From an uncultured Oscillospiraceae bacterium (GTDB lineage: Bacteria > Bacillota_A > Clostridia > Oscillospirales > Acutalibacteraceae), in contig CAJUNS010000003.1 of assembly GCA_910587995.1 (NCBI GenBank), positions 62,001 through 126,000 on the forward strand: 64,000 nt of DNA, read 5' to 3'. Shown here piece after piece: positions 16,071-25,078 of this stretch. The translations under genes and the position numbers were made by a program. The notes below the pieces were generated by a model. That model was given only the letters and a program-made list of their open reading frames with translations, had not been told where the DNA came from and made no database searches. Numbering within the stretch: the first letter of the stretch is position 1; each line of letters starts with the position of its first letter.

Positions 16071-17276
16071 TTATTTACCCGTCTTCCCTGGGCCCGGGTC
16101 TTTGGCGTTTACCGGGCACACCGTGATCCGCAGCTTGGCCGGGGTGTGGGGGTATTGCCGGAGGAATGCCTTGCGGATGCGCTGGCACACCATGCGGCTG
16201 CTTTCAAAGCCGGAGCGGGGCAGCAGCAGCACATATTGGTCCAGGCTGCACTTGGCCATGGCGTCGCCCTGGCGGAGAAGCCCCTGGGCCAGCTGGCGCA
16301 GGTTGCCCATAGCCAGCTCCAGGCTGCGCCGGCCCAGCTCTCCGTCCTGCTGGTCGGTCAGGGTGAGAACAGCCAAGCTCACCTCTTCGCCTGTGCGGGC
16401 CGCGTCCCGAACCTGCAGGCGGTATAAGGCCCGGAACACATCATAGTCGCAGAAGAACGCCCCGGGGGCGGCCTCCTCGTTCAGCTGCTCCAGCAGCGCG
16501 GCGGCAGGCACCCGCCGGTCGTTTACATCGCTGACCGCCTGGCGGTAGAGCGCCTGGGCGGCTTCGCCGGGGATGCCCCCGGTTTTTGCCAAAAAGACCT
16601 GATTCATGTCCTCAAACACCTGGGCGGCGGCCCGGCTGCGGCCCAACTCCATCAGGGCGCTCATGCGGCGGCGGTAAAGCTCCTCGTTCAGCGGGTCCTG
16701 GACCAAGGCGGCGGCGCACAGGGCGGCGGCCTCCTCCCAGCCGCCCCGCCCTTCCAGCAGGGCCAGCAGGGCGTGGACCGCCCTGAGGTAAAGGGCCCGC
16801 AGGGCTCCGGCCTGTTCCGCCGCCCAGGCATTGTCTTGCAGCTTGGGGATGAAGCCCTCCCCGTACAGGCGGACCGCCTGCTCCAAAGCGCTCCGTCGGT
16901 CCGGGCCTTTGGCGGCGCACAGCTGGCGGAAGCGGTCCAGGTCCAGCTCCAGGGGGATGGCGCTGTTCCAGGCGTACCCCTCGTTGAGCCGGAGGATGAG
17001 CTGGTGGCCCGCCCCCTCCCACAGGCGGTCCAAAGCGGTGCGGGCCCGGAAAAAGGTGGTTTTCATGGCGTTGCGGGGGTTGGCGGACTTGCCGCCGTCC
17101 TGCCAAAGCAGGGAGGCCAGCTCTTCGGCGGATACCGCCCGGCCCCGGGCGCAGATGAGGTAAGCCAGCAGAAGCCATACCATTTTAGAGTGGCCGTTGG
17201 TATCGCCTACCGCGCGATCCTTCCAAGCAATGGTAAAGCTGTCTAACATTTTCACGCGCAGCAGTTCACGATCCAT
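16071..17276 (-). CDS. BTAD/SARP-type transcriptional regulator with a C-terminal cyclase-like domain
   Basis: 401 residues from the ATG at 17276 (GGGAGGG upstream; longer frames run into the repeat at 17354). Residues ~1-100 resemble the OmpR-like winged helix of SARP regulators (RVKMLDSFTIAWKDRAV, HSKMVWLLLAYLI, TTFFRARTALDRLW). Residues ~100-260 are helical BTAD/TPR-like repeats (LELDLDRFRQLC, DPLNEELYRRRMSALMELG). The last ~120 residues (SLAVLTLTDQQDG ... ITVCPV) look like a degenerate GGDEF fold without the GGDEF motif. It is probably a cytosolic DNA-binding regulator; targets unknown. It faces rpsF. Confidence 0.8.
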   Translation of the reverse strand: MDRELLRVKMLDSFTIAWKDRAVGDTNGHSKMVWLLLAYLICARGRAVSAEELASLLWQDGGKSANPRNAMKTTFFRARTALDRLWEGAGHQLILRLNEGYAWNSAIPLELDLDRFRQLCAAKGPDRRSALEQAVRLYGEGFIPKLQDNAWAAEQAGALRALYLRAVHALLALLEGRGGWEEAAALCAAALVQDPLNEELYRRRMSALMELGRSRAAAQVFEDMNQVFLAKTGGIPGEAAQALYRQAVSDVNDRRVPAAALLEQLNEEAAPGAFFCDYDVFRALYRLQVRDAARTGEEVSLAVLTLTDQQDGELGRRSLELAMGNLRQLAQGLLRQGDAMAKCSLDQYVLLLPRSGFESSRMVCQRIRKAFLRQYPHTPAKLRITVCPVNAKDPGPGKTGK

Positions 17277-17353
17277 AACCAGACCCTCCCATTCATTTGG
17301 GATATCATACCACAATTGGCGCGGATTTGCAAGAGCGGCCGGGCGGGAGGAGC

Positions 17354-17428
17354 GTCCGTTTCGGAGAGCTTTTCGTGTTCCCCCGCCCGTGGGGCAGGGG
17401 AACACGAATGATCATCTCTGTGGCTGGG
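17354..17428 (+). repeat. Dispersed hairpin repeat, copy A
   Basis: About 75 bp: GTCCGTTTCGGAGAGCTTTT, a GTGTTCCCC...GGGGAACAC hairpin (17375-17405), then ATGATCATCTCTGTGG. Copies B (39471-39535) and C (53544-53618, reverse) share both flanks and the hairpin. It lies between the divergent BTAD gene and rpsF, upstream of the rpsF promoter. No ORF of its own. Confidence 0.85.
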
Positions 17429-17481
17429 CCGCTTCCCCGGGCGGGCGCCTTGGAAGCGGCCATAAAATTTGCCCGCGCCCC

Positions 17482-17509
17482 TTGACATTTGGACTATATA
17501 TGGTATAAT
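17482..17509 (+). promoter_or_regulatory. Promoter of rpsF-ssb-rpsR
   Basis: Consensus TTGACA, 16-nt spacer ending in TGG, then TATAAT: a strong, extended -10 promoter fitting a ribosomal-protein operon. Confidence 0.9.
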
Positions 17510-17545
17510 GTTCTAGTTGTTTGAGACAGAGTTTCAAACTTCCTT

Positions 17546-17574
17546 GCCCCGGGGCAGACAGACGCGCCCGGGGC
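17546..17574 (+). promoter_or_regulatory. rpsF leader hairpin (possible S6:S18 autoregulatory site)
   Basis: GCCCCGGG and CCCGGGGC form a perfect 8-bp stem around a 13-nt loop in the 87-nt leader, ending about 28 nt before rpsF. Many bacteria have an S6:S18-binding leader here; whether this stem carries that motif could not be confirmed. Confidence 0.4.
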
Positions 17575-17602
17575 CATAAGGCCAAAAGGAGGTGCAATAC
17601 AA

Positions 17603-18019
17603 ATGGCAGAAGGAAAGAACCTCTACGAGACCGTCATCGTCACGTCCGCCAAGCTGGGCGAGGAGGGCAGCGCCGCTTTGGTGGAGCGCTTTAAGAACCT
17701 CATTGGCGAGCACGGCACCGTGAAAACCGTGGACGACTGGGGCAAGCGGCGCTTCGCCTATCCCATCCAGAAGCAGAACGAGGGCTACTACACCCTCATC
17801 AACTTCGAGAGCGGCCCGGAGTTCACCGCGGAGCTGGACCGGCGGTATAAGATTACCGACGGCATTCTCCGTACCCTGATCGTCAAGCTGGACCCCCGCC
17901 ACCTGGTGGAGCGCAAGCCCCAGAAGGCCCAGAAAGCCGAAGAGGGCGGCATCGACGTGGAAGCCATTGCCCAGGAAGCTATGGGCGTGGTAGCCGAGTC
18001 CGCTCCGGCGGAAGAGTAA
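17603..18019 (+). CDS. rpsF: 30S ribosomal protein S6
   Basis: 138 residues. The N-terminal ~95 residues match S6: LYETVIVTSAKLGEE, VKTVDDWGKRRFAYPIQKQNEGYY, RRYKITDGILRTLIVKLD. A 40-residue charged tail extends past the core, common in Clostridia. AAAGGAGG precedes the ATG. S6 binds the 16S central domain together with S18, encoded two genes downstream. Confidence 0.97.
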   Translation: MAEGKNLYETVIVTSAKLGEEGSAALVERFKNLIGEHGTVKTVDDWGKRRFAYPIQKQNEGYYTLINFESGPEFTAELDRRYKITDGILRTLIVKLDPRHLVERKPQKAQKAEEGGIDVEAIAQEAMGVVAESAPAEE

Positions 18020-18077
18020 GCGAAAGTTTCGGGACAGGGCCCAGGGCCCGCCCAACAGAAAGGAAGGTCGTCCTTTT

Positions 18078-18563
18078 ATGCTGAACGTAGCCGTGATTAT
18101 GGGCAGGCTCACCGCCGACCCGGAGCTGCGGCATACCCCCAACGGGTACGCTGTCACTTCCTTCACCCTGGCGGTGGACCGCTCCTTTGCCAACAAGGAG
18201 ACAGGCGAGCGCCAGTGCGACTTCATCGATGTGGTGGCCTGGCGGGGCACGGCGGAGTTTGTGTGCCGCTACTTTACCAAAGGCCAGATGATGGCCGTGG
18301 ATGGCAGCATCCAGACCCGGATGTATGAGGACAAGCAGGGGAACAAGCGCAAGGCCGTGGAGATTCAGGCCAACAACGTCAGCTTTACCGGCTCTAAGCG
18401 GGAGAGCGAGGGCGGCGGCCGCGGCGCGTATGGCGGCGACTCTTATTATGACCGCCCCGCCCCTGCCCAGGCCCCGGCGTTCAAAGAGCCCGCGCCCGCC
18501 TATTCCAGCGGCGCCAACGAGGATTTCGAGGAAATTCTGGGCGACGACGACCTCCCCTTCTAA
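18078..18563 (+). CDS. ssb: Single-stranded DNA-binding protein
   Basis: 161 residues. OB-fold N-terminus (LNVAVIMGRLTADPELRHTP, DFIDVVAWRGTAEFV, MMAVDGSIQTRMYED), a Gly/Pro/Ala-rich disordered linker, and the acidic tip DDDLPF that recruits repair proteins. It lies between rpsF and rpsR, the standard Firmicute order, and is translated from the same message. Confidence 0.97.
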   Translation: MLNVAVIMGRLTADPELRHTPNGYAVTSFTLAVDRSFANKETGERQCDFIDVVAWRGTAEFVCRYFTKGQMMAVDGSIQTRMYEDKQGNKRKAVEIQANNVSFTGSKRESEGGGRGAYGGDSYYDRPAPAQAPAFKEPAPAYSSGANEDFEEILGDDDLPF

Positions 18564-18593
18564 ATCTAATTGACGAGAAGGAGGTTTCCAGCT

Positions 18594-18842
18594 ATGGCAG
18601 ATCGGCCCGAGAGAGAGATTCGCCGGGGACGCAAGGGGCGCAAGAAGGTTTGCAGCTTCTGCGTGGACCGCGCCGAGTTCATCGACTACAAAGACGTTGC
18701 CAAACTGCGCCGGTTCATTTCCGAGCGGGGCAAGATTCTTCCCCGCCGGGTTACCGGCACCTGCGCCCGCCATCAGCGCGCGCTGACCGTGGCAATTAAG
18801 CGTGCGCGCCATCTGGCGCTGCTCCCTTACACCAGCGATTGA
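18594..18842 (+). CDS. rpsR: 30S ribosomal protein S18
   Basis: 82 residues from the ATG at 18594 (AAGGAGG ribosome site). Contains KKVCSFCVDRAEFIDYKDV (a Cys pair seen in zinc-type S18), ERGKILPRRVTGTCARHQR and IKRARHLALLPYT, the S18 signature. It partners S6 in the 30S platform. A terminator follows. Confidence 0.97.
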   Translation: MADRPEREIRRGRKGRKKVCSFCVDRAEFIDYKDVAKLRRFISERGKILPRRVTGTCARHQRALTVAIKRARHLALLPYTSD

Positions 18843-18865
18843 TTTGCTGGCATGCCCCAGGAACG

Positions 18866-18896
18866 AAAAAGCCTCCCGCCCTGCGGGGGGCTTTTT
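18866..18896 (+). terminator. Terminator of the rpsF operon
   Basis: AAAAAGCCTCCCGC / GCGGGGGGCTTTTT hairpin with T-run, 23 bp after the rpsR stop. Confidence 0.9.
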
Positions 18897-18937
18897 CGCG
18901 CAGGGAAAAAACCGGAAAATTTTCTTTCGTTTTTCCC

Positions 18938-18966
18938 TTGCCTTTTGTCCCGGCCTCTTGTATAAT
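18938..18966 (+). promoter_or_regulatory. Promoter of the glycan-utilisation cluster
   Basis: TTGCCT, 17-nt spacer, TATAAT, 31 bp before the start of the DUF5054 gene. Confidence 0.75.
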
Positions 18967-18997
18967 AGCCGTGATAAATGGACCGGAGGTCAACACT

Positions 18998-21010
18998 ATG
19001 CCTACTATTAAAAAAGTTTTTGTCATTCACAAAACCCACCTGGACATCGGCTTTACCGATTCCGCCGCCGCGGTGCTCCACCGCTATATGGAGACCTTCA
19101 TCCCCGGGGCCATTGCCACCGCCCGGGCTTGCAACCAGAACGGCAAGAAAAACTTTGTCTGGACCGTGGGCTCTTTTCTCATTGAGCTCTACCTGGAAAA
19201 GGGCCAGGACCCGGAGCTGCTGCGGCAGGCCATCCGGGACGGGGTCATCGCCTGGCACGGCCTGCCCCTGACCACCCACACGGAGCTGATGGATGGCAAG
19301 CTCTTCCAGTACGGCCTGAGCATCTCCCAAAAGCTGGACCAGGAGTTTGGCCGGCACACCATTGCCGCCAAAATGACGGACGTGCCCAGCCACACCCATG
19401 CTATGGTCCCCTACCTGGCCCAGGCTGGCATCCGGTATCTGCACATCGGCATCAACGGCTCCTCCAAAATGGTGAAGCTGCCGCCCCTGTGCCGCCTGCG
19501 CTACGGAGAGGACGAGGTCATTTTGGACTATGCCGCCCTGTACGGCGCTTCCAGCGTGTGCGGAGAGTACGCCATGGAGTTCGCCCACACCCCGGACAAC
19601 AGCGGGCCTCCCTCCCCGGAAAGCGTGGCCGCCGAGATGGAGCGCCTGGCGGAGAAATACCCCGGCGCGGAGATCGTTTCCGGCACCATGGACGAGTTTG
19701 CGGAGATTGTGCTGGCGCATAAGGACGAGCTGCCCGTAATCACAGAGGAGCTGGGCGACACCTGGATTCACGGCGTGTCCACCGATCCCTATAAAACCGC
19801 CGCTTATTATGAGCTGCTCCGCATTCGGGACCAGTGGGAGGCGGAGGACCCTGCCGCCGCCGGTTCCCCCGCCTGGCGGGAGCTGTGCCGGAACTTGCTG
19901 CTGGTGGTGGAGCACTCTTGGGGCCGGGACGTAAAGCGCTGGCTTTCCGATTGGCGCAACTGGGAAAAAAAAGACTTCTACGCCGCCCGGGAGCGGGACC
20001 ACATTACTCCCGAGGATGTGATGCCCGCCGGAGAGGAGCTGCGGGAGTTTACCCTGCACCATGAGCCCACCTTTGTGGCCGGGCTGTGCAGCTATAAGCT
20101 TATGGAGTCCTCTTGGGAGGAGCAGCGGGAGTATGTGGAAAACGCGGTGAAGGCTCTGCCTCAGCCCTGGCAGGATGAGGCCCGCCAGCGTCTGGCCGCA
20201 CTGCGGCCCCAGGAGGCCCCCGCCTGCGCCGCGCCCAGCAGCCAGCGGGAGTTTACCATCAACGGCTGGCATGTGGAGGTGCAGGAGGATGGCAGCCTGC
20301 GCCTGTTGGAGCGCCAGGGCCGCGCCTTTGCCAATGCCTGGCTGGGCCGCTTGGTCTACGAGGTCTACAGCGCCAAAACCGTGTTTGACAACCTGGAGGC
20401 CTACAACCGGGAGCTGGAGCGCACCCAGGTCTGGGCCGAGGGCGACTTTGCCAAGCCTGGGCTGGACAAGGTGGCGGACCTGCAGGACGGGGCCTATTCC
20501 TACTCCGTAACCGGCGTGGAGCAGCAGGGAGACGGGCTGCGGGTCTACCTGCGGGCCAACGAGACCGCCGGAGAGCGCTTTGGGGCTCCCCGCGTGGTGG
20601 TTGTCTCCTACCTCTTTGAGGAAAAATTGGGCGTGGAGCTCTGCTGGTACCAGAAGGACGCCAGCCGCATTCCCGAGGGGCTGTTCTTCGGCTTTAACCT
20701 GGACTTCCAGGAGGGTCAGGCCATTACCCTTTGCAAGCTGGACCAGGACATTAACCCCTATCAGGTGCGGGAGGGCGGCAACCGGAAGCTGCACGCCTCT
20801 CCCCAGATTCGCTGGGAGGGCGGCCAGCTGAACAGCTGCCACGCGCCTCTGGCCTCTGTGGGCGGCCGGCATCTGTACGATGAGAATGAAACCTATGGCA
20901 GCGCCGCGGATGGTATGTATTATCTGCTGTGCAACAACCGCTGGGGGACTAATTTCCCCCTGTGGTACGGCGAGAACGCCCGCTTCGCGTTCTGCCTGGA
21001 GCTGAACTGA
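18998..21010 (+). CDS. DUF5054 / GH38-like glycoside hydrolase-family protein
   Basis: 670 residues, cytosolic (no signal peptide). The N-terminus resembles the GH38/GH57 deacetylase-like fold: VFVIHKTHLDIGFTD (HxDxG metal site), WTVGSFLIELYLE, ITTHTELMD-type TTHTELMDG and PSHTHAMVPYL. The C-terminal ~260 residues are beta-rich (FTINGWHVEVQEDGSLRLLE ... LWYGENARFAFCLEL), like the GH38 beta domains. Family function is not established; alpha-mannosidase-like chemistry is a guess. The start at 18998 has CCGGAGG; a frame extending to 18839 overlaps the terminator. First gene of a three-gene set with a GH123-like and a GH3 enzyme. Confidence 0.82.
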   Translation: MPTIKKVFVIHKTHLDIGFTDSAAAVLHRYMETFIPGAIATARACNQNGKKNFVWTVGSFLIELYLEKGQDPELLRQAIRDGVIAWHGLPLTTHTELMDGKLFQYGLSISQKLDQEFGRHTIAAKMTDVPSHTHAMVPYLAQAGIRYLHIGINGSSKMVKLPPLCRLRYGEDEVILDYAALYGASSVCGEYAMEFAHTPDNSGPPSPESVAAEMERLAEKYPGAEIVSGTMDEFAEIVLAHKDELPVITEELGDTWIHGVSTDPYKTAAYYELLRIRDQWEAEDPAAAGSPAWRELCRNLLLVVEHSWGRDVKRWLSDWRNWEKKDFYAARERDHITPEDVMPAGEELREFTLHHEPTFVAGLCSYKLMESSWEEQREYVENAVKALPQPWQDEARQRLAALRPQEAPACAAPSSQREFTINGWHVEVQEDGSLRLLERQGRAFANAWLGRLVYEVYSAKTVFDNLEAYNRELERTQVWAEGDFAKPGLDKVADLQDGAYSYSVTGVEQQGDGLRVYLRANETAGERFGAPRVVVVSYLFEEKLGVELCWYQKDASRIPEGLFFGFNLDFQEGQAITLCKLDQDINPYQVREGGNRKLHASPQIRWEGGQLNSCHAPLASVGGRHLYDENETYGSAADGMYYLLCNNRWGTNFPLWYGENARFAFCLELN

Positions 21011-21097
21011 CCGCATATTGATTGAAATGGGCGTTTTGGGCTGGGGAAGCGGTCCGCTCCAAGCGCCCATTTCCGCTACATAGAAAGAGTGAGCATC

Positions 21098-22732
21098 ATG
21101 AATTTTCAATACACCCTCGCATCGCCCTTATGCAAAGTTTTTCCCAATGGTCAAAATCTAAGCCCGCTGAAGGAACCCCACCTTACCGGACTGCGGGGAG
21201 AAACAGTTTCCTTCCAAATCGCTTACCTCTGGAACGAGTGGGGCCGGGAGTACGGCCAAGTGGAGGTAGTCCCGCCCTGCCAGGGCCAGGTGCGGGTGCG
21301 CACCGTGGAGCTGGTTCCCAGCCAGTACCCCTGCCACCAGCGGCGGGACCCCTACTATTTGGCCGCCGAACCGGGGCTTTACCCTGACCTGCTCCGGGAT
21401 TTGGGCCCGCAGGGCTTCCCGCTGATCACCGGCCAATGGCGGTGCCTGTGGGTGGACGTGGCGCTGGACGGACCTGCCGGCGCTTTCCCGGTGGAGCTGC
21501 GGCTGCGGGCTCGGGAGGAGGAGCTGGCCCTGGTGAAGCTGACCTGCGAGGTTCTGGATATGGACCTGCCTCGGCTGCCCATCCCCCACACCGAGTGGTT
21601 CCACAGCGACTGCCTCGCCAACTATTATGGAGTGGAGGTCTTTTCGGAACGCTGGTGGGAGCTGGTGGAGGCCTTTGTGCGCACCGCCGCCCAGCGCCAT
21701 TGCAACATGCTGCTGACGCCAGTATTCACCCCGCCTCTGGACACCGCCCCGGGCGGAGAGCGCCGGACGGTTCAGCTGGTGGACGTGGAGGATCAGGGCG
21801 GCACGTACCGCTTTGGCTTCGAAAAATTCCGCCGCTGGATCCGGCTGGCCCGGGACTGCGGCATGGAATATATTGAGATTTCCCATTTGTTCAGCCAATG
21901 GGGTGCCAAGGCCGCGCCCAAGATTATGGGGACCAAGGAGGGCCGGTATCAGCAGCTCTTTGGCTGGAACACCCAGGCCGCCGGCCCGGAGTACGGAGAA
22001 TTCCTGCATCAATTTTTGACTGCCCTCAAGCCCGAGCTGGAAGCTCTGGACATTGCTGGGCGGACCTATTTCCACGTTTCCGATGAGCCCACTATGGAGC
22101 AGCTGGACTCCTACCGGCAGGCCTATGAGGCGGTGGCGGAAGACCTGAAGGGCTACCCCATGCTGGACGCCCTGTCGGACCACGCCTTTTTCCGGGAGGG
22201 GCTGGTGGAGCAGCCAGTATGCGCTTTGGACCACATCCAGCCATTTTTGCGGGACCGGCCCAAGAAATTGTGGGGCTACTACTGCACTGCCCAATGTGTG
22301 GATGTATCCAACCGCTTTATGGTTATGCCTGGGCAGCGCACCCGCGTTTTAGGGGCCCTACTGTACAAGCATCAGCTGGCCGGGTTCCTCCATTGGGGTT
22401 ATAATTTTTATAATTCTCAGTTCTCCCGCTACCCCATCGACCCCTACCGGGTTACCGACGCGGATGGAGCTTTCCCCTCGGGGGACTCTTTCCTGGTCTA
22501 TCCCGGCCCAGAGGGCCAGCCGGAAGAGTCCCTGCGCCTGATGCACATGGACCAGGCCATGAGCGATTACTGTGCCTTAACCGCCCTGGAAAAGCTGGCG
22601 GGCCGGGAGAAGGTCATGGAATATCTTGCGCTGGAGCTGGAATTTGACCGCTACCCCCGGGAAGGAGCCGGGCTGCTGGAGCTGCGGGAGCGGATTAACG
22701 ACGCCATTCGCGGCTGTTTGGCGGCAAAATAA
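21098..22732 (+). CDS. DUF4091 / GH123-like glycoside hydrolase-family protein
   Basis: 544 residues from the ATG at 21098 (AGAAAGAG upstream; an in-frame GTG at 21089 is possible). An N-terminal beta domain (~1-170; LRGETVSFQIAYLWNEWG) precedes a TIM-barrel with HTEWFHSDCLANYYG, NMLLTPVFTPPLD and YFHVSDEPTMEQL. The Asp-Glu pair in the last motif matches the catalytic pair of GH123 N-acetyl-beta-galactosaminidases. No signal peptide, so it would act on imported oligosaccharide. Follows DUF5054 by 87 bp and precedes GH3 by 17 bp. Confidence 0.85.
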   Translation: MNFQYTLASPLCKVFPNGQNLSPLKEPHLTGLRGETVSFQIAYLWNEWGREYGQVEVVPPCQGQVRVRTVELVPSQYPCHQRRDPYYLAAEPGLYPDLLRDLGPQGFPLITGQWRCLWVDVALDGPAGAFPVELRLRAREEELALVKLTCEVLDMDLPRLPIPHTEWFHSDCLANYYGVEVFSERWWELVEAFVRTAAQRHCNMLLTPVFTPPLDTAPGGERRTVQLVDVEDQGGTYRFGFEKFRRWIRLARDCGMEYIEISHLFSQWGAKAAPKIMGTKEGRYQQLFGWNTQAAGPEYGEFLHQFLTALKPELEALDIAGRTYFHVSDEPTMEQLDSYRQAYEAVAEDLKGYPMLDALSDHAFFREGLVEQPVCALDHIQPFLRDRPKKLWGYYCTAQCVDVSNRFMVMPGQRTRVLGALLYKHQLAGFLHWGYNFYNSQFSRYPIDPYRVTDADGAFPSGDSFLVYPGPEGQPEESLRLMHMDQAMSDYCALTALEKLAGREKVMEYLALELEFDRYPREGAGLLELRERINDAIRGCLAAK

Positions 22733-22749
22733 ACCATCAGGAGGCTTTT

Positions 22750-24999
22750 ATGCTGTTTGAAGATAAGACCCAACCGCCCCGCAAGCGGGCGGAGGACCTG
22801 CTGGCCCGGCTGACCCTGCGGGAGAAGGTGGGCCAGGTGAACCAGCGGCTCTTCGGCTTTGCCATTTACAGCCGCAAGAGAGAGGACTTAGAGCTGGTCC
22901 AGGAATTTCGGGACGAGGTGGAGCGCTATGGCGGCCTTGGCCTGCTTTATGGCCTGTACCGGGCGGACCCCTGGTCTCAAAAAGACTTCGAAAACGGCCT
23001 GCACGGCCTGTGGATGAAGCGGGCCTATAACCAGGTTCAGCGCTATGTGGTGGAGCATTCCCGGTTCGGCATCCCCGCCCTGATGAGCAGCGAATGCCCC
23101 CACGGCCACCAGGCCCTGGACGGCTACCTGCTCCCCGTAAACCTGGCCATGGGCGCCGCCTGCTCCCCGGAGCTGACCCGGGACGCTTTCCGGGTCTGCG
23201 GCCAGCAGCTTAAGGAGCTGGGGGTGGACTATGCCCTGATCTCCATGCTGGACGTGCTCCGGGACCCCCGCTGGGGCCGCTGTGAGGAGTGCTACTCCGA
23301 GGACCCCTATCTGGCTGCCGCCCTGGCCAAAAGCGCCGTTGCCGGCTGCCAGGAGGCCGGCGTGCCCGTGGTCGCCAAGCATTTCTGCGCCCAAGGCGAG
23401 GGCACCGGCGGAGTCAACGCCAGCGCGGCCCGCATTGGGGAGCGGGAGCTGCGGGAAATTCACCTGCCCCCCATGAAGGCCGCGGCGGAAGCGGGCGTAC
23501 AGGGCGTAATGGCCGCGTACAATGAGATTGACGGAATCTACTGCCACGCCAACCCCTGGCTGCTTCAGCATGTGCTGCGGGACGAGATGGGCTTTTCCGG
23601 CGTGGTCATGGCCGATGGCACCGCCATTGACCGGCTGGACGGGCTGACCGGGGACCCGGCGGCTTCCGGGGCCTTGGCCCTGCGCTCCGGTGTGGATGTG
23701 AGCCTCTGGGACCGGGGCTTCTCCCACCTGGAAGAGGCGGTGAACCGGGGGCTGGTCTCGGAAGAACGCCTGGATCAGGCGGTGCTGCGGGTGCTGGAAC
23801 TGAAATTTGCCCAGGGCCTGTTTGAGCATCCCTATTTGGAGGAGGAGCCGCCCCGGCTTTACTCCTGCCAGGACTTCCCCCAAAGCTTGGAGCTGGCCCG
23901 CCAGAGTCCGGTGCTGTTGAAAAACCAAGGGGCGCTGCCCTTGGGCAAGGGTCAAAAGCTGGCCCTCATCGGCCCGGCGGGAGACGATGTTTACAGCATG
24001 CTGGGCGACTACACCCCGCCCCAGCGGGAAGGGGCCTGCGTCACCCTGCGGGAGGGCCTGCGCCAAGTGCTGGGCCAGGACCTGCCCTTTGCCCAGGGCT
24101 GCTCCTTCTGCGGCGCGGACGGAAGCGGCCTCGCCCAAGCGGAGGCGCTGGCCCGGGAGAGCGACTTGGTCATTCTGGCCCTGGGCGGCTCGTCCAGCCG
24201 CTTTTCCGGGGCCCGGTTTGACATTAACGGCGCGGCGGTGATGGACGGTCCCGTGGAGATGGACTGCGGCGAGGGTGTGGACGTCTCTTCCCTGCGCCTG
24301 CCCGGCCAGCAGGAAGCCTTGGCACGGGCGGTATTTGCGGCGGGCAAGCCGGTGGTCACCGTGGTGGTGGCCGGCAGGCCCTATGCCCTGCCGGAGATCG
24401 TGGAGCAGTCCCAGGCGGTGCTGTACGCCTTTTACCCAGGCCCCATGGGCGGCCAAGCTCTGGCCGAGCTGCTGGCGGGCCGCCGCTCCCCCTCGGGCCG
24501 CCTGCCCGCCTCCCTGCCCCGGAGCGCGGGCCAGCTGCCCTGCTACTACAACCCCAAGGCCTCCTACTCCCCCACCCATTACTGCGACCTGCCGGACGGA
24601 GCCCTTTTCCCCTTTGGGTATGGGCTTTCCTACACCAGCTTCGCGGTGGAGGATGTATCCTTCCCCCAGCCTGTTTCCCGGCAGGCTTTGGAGGCGGGCC
24701 AGCGGGTCCAGGTACGCTTCACCCTAAAAAACACCGGCGGCATGGACGCCTATGCCGTGCCTCAGCTTTACCTGCACGATGCGCAGGCCAGCACGGTGCG
24801 CCGGAGGCGGGAGCTGAAGGCCTTTCAAAAGATCTTCCTCCGGGCGGGGGAGGCGCGGGCCTGCGCCTTGTCCCTGGGCTGGGAGGAATTGGCCCTGTAC
24901 GATGAAGCCATGCATTTCACCGTGGAGCCCGGCGGATTCCAGCTGTTCCTCTCCGAGGGCGGCAAAGACTGGGCGGAAGGCCTACTGGAAGTGCTGTAA
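22750..24999 (+). CDS. Glycoside hydrolase family 3 (beta-glucosidase-like)
   Basis: 749 residues, cytosolic. N-terminal (alpha/beta)8 domain: LTLREKVGQVNQRLF, VVAKHFCAQGEGTGG (KHF substrate-binding His), and the nucleophile Asp in GFSGVVMADGTAIDRL. A C-terminal alpha/beta sandwich (PVLLKNQGALPLGKG) and an FnIII-like end (VRFTLKNTGGMDAYAVPQ) complete the beta-glucosidase architecture. Exact sugar specificity cannot be read. GGAGG precedes the ATG; a terminator follows. Confidence 0.93.
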   Translation: MLFEDKTQPPRKRAEDLLARLTLREKVGQVNQRLFGFAIYSRKREDLELVQEFRDEVERYGGLGLLYGLYRADPWSQKDFENGLHGLWMKRAYNQVQRYVVEHSRFGIPALMSSECPHGHQALDGYLLPVNLAMGAACSPELTRDAFRVCGQQLKELGVDYALISMLDVLRDPRWGRCEECYSEDPYLAAALAKSAVAGCQEAGVPVVAKHFCAQGEGTGGVNASAARIGERELREIHLPPMKAAAEAGVQGVMAAYNEIDGIYCHANPWLLQHVLRDEMGFSGVVMADGTAIDRLDGLTGDPAASGALALRSGVDVSLWDRGFSHLEEAVNRGLVSEERLDQAVLRVLELKFAQGLFEHPYLEEEPPRLYSCQDFPQSLELARQSPVLLKNQGALPLGKGQKLALIGPAGDDVYSMLGDYTPPQREGACVTLREGLRQVLGQDLPFAQGCSFCGADGSGLAQAEALARESDLVILALGGSSSRFSGARFDINGAAVMDGPVEMDCGEGVDVSSLRLPGQQEALARAVFAAGKPVVTVVVAGRPYALPEIVEQSQAVLYAFYPGPMGGQALAELLAGRRSPSGRLPASLPRSAGQLPCYYNPKASYSPTHYCDLPDGALFPFGYGLSYTSFAVEDVSFPQPVSRQALEAGQRVQVRFTLKNTGGMDAYAVPQLYLHDAQASTVRRRRELKAFQKIFLRAGEARACALSLGWEELALYDEAMHFTVEPGGFQLFLSEGGKDWAEGLLEVL

Positions 25000-25008
25000 C
25001 CGAAACGC

Positions 25009-25044
25009 AAAAAAGCCGGAAGAGAGAGCCTCTTCCGGCTTTTT
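25009..25044 (+). terminator. Terminator of the glycan cluster
   Basis: AAAAAAGCCGGAAGAG pairs with CTCTTCCGGCTTTTT; 10 bp after the GH3 stop. It also serves the convergent dockerin-like gene. Confidence 0.9.
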
Positions 25045-25078
25045 CCGTGATGGGGGCGGCTCCCAGCCGCACGGGTTC

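Noticed and set aside
18827..21109. 760-codon minus-strand frame opposite the DUF5054 gene
   Set aside because: Shadow of a well-supported gene; product lacks recognisable domains.
22888..24579. 563-codon minus-strand frame opposite GH3
   Set aside because: Shadow of the GH3 gene; composition typical of antisense GC-rich frames.
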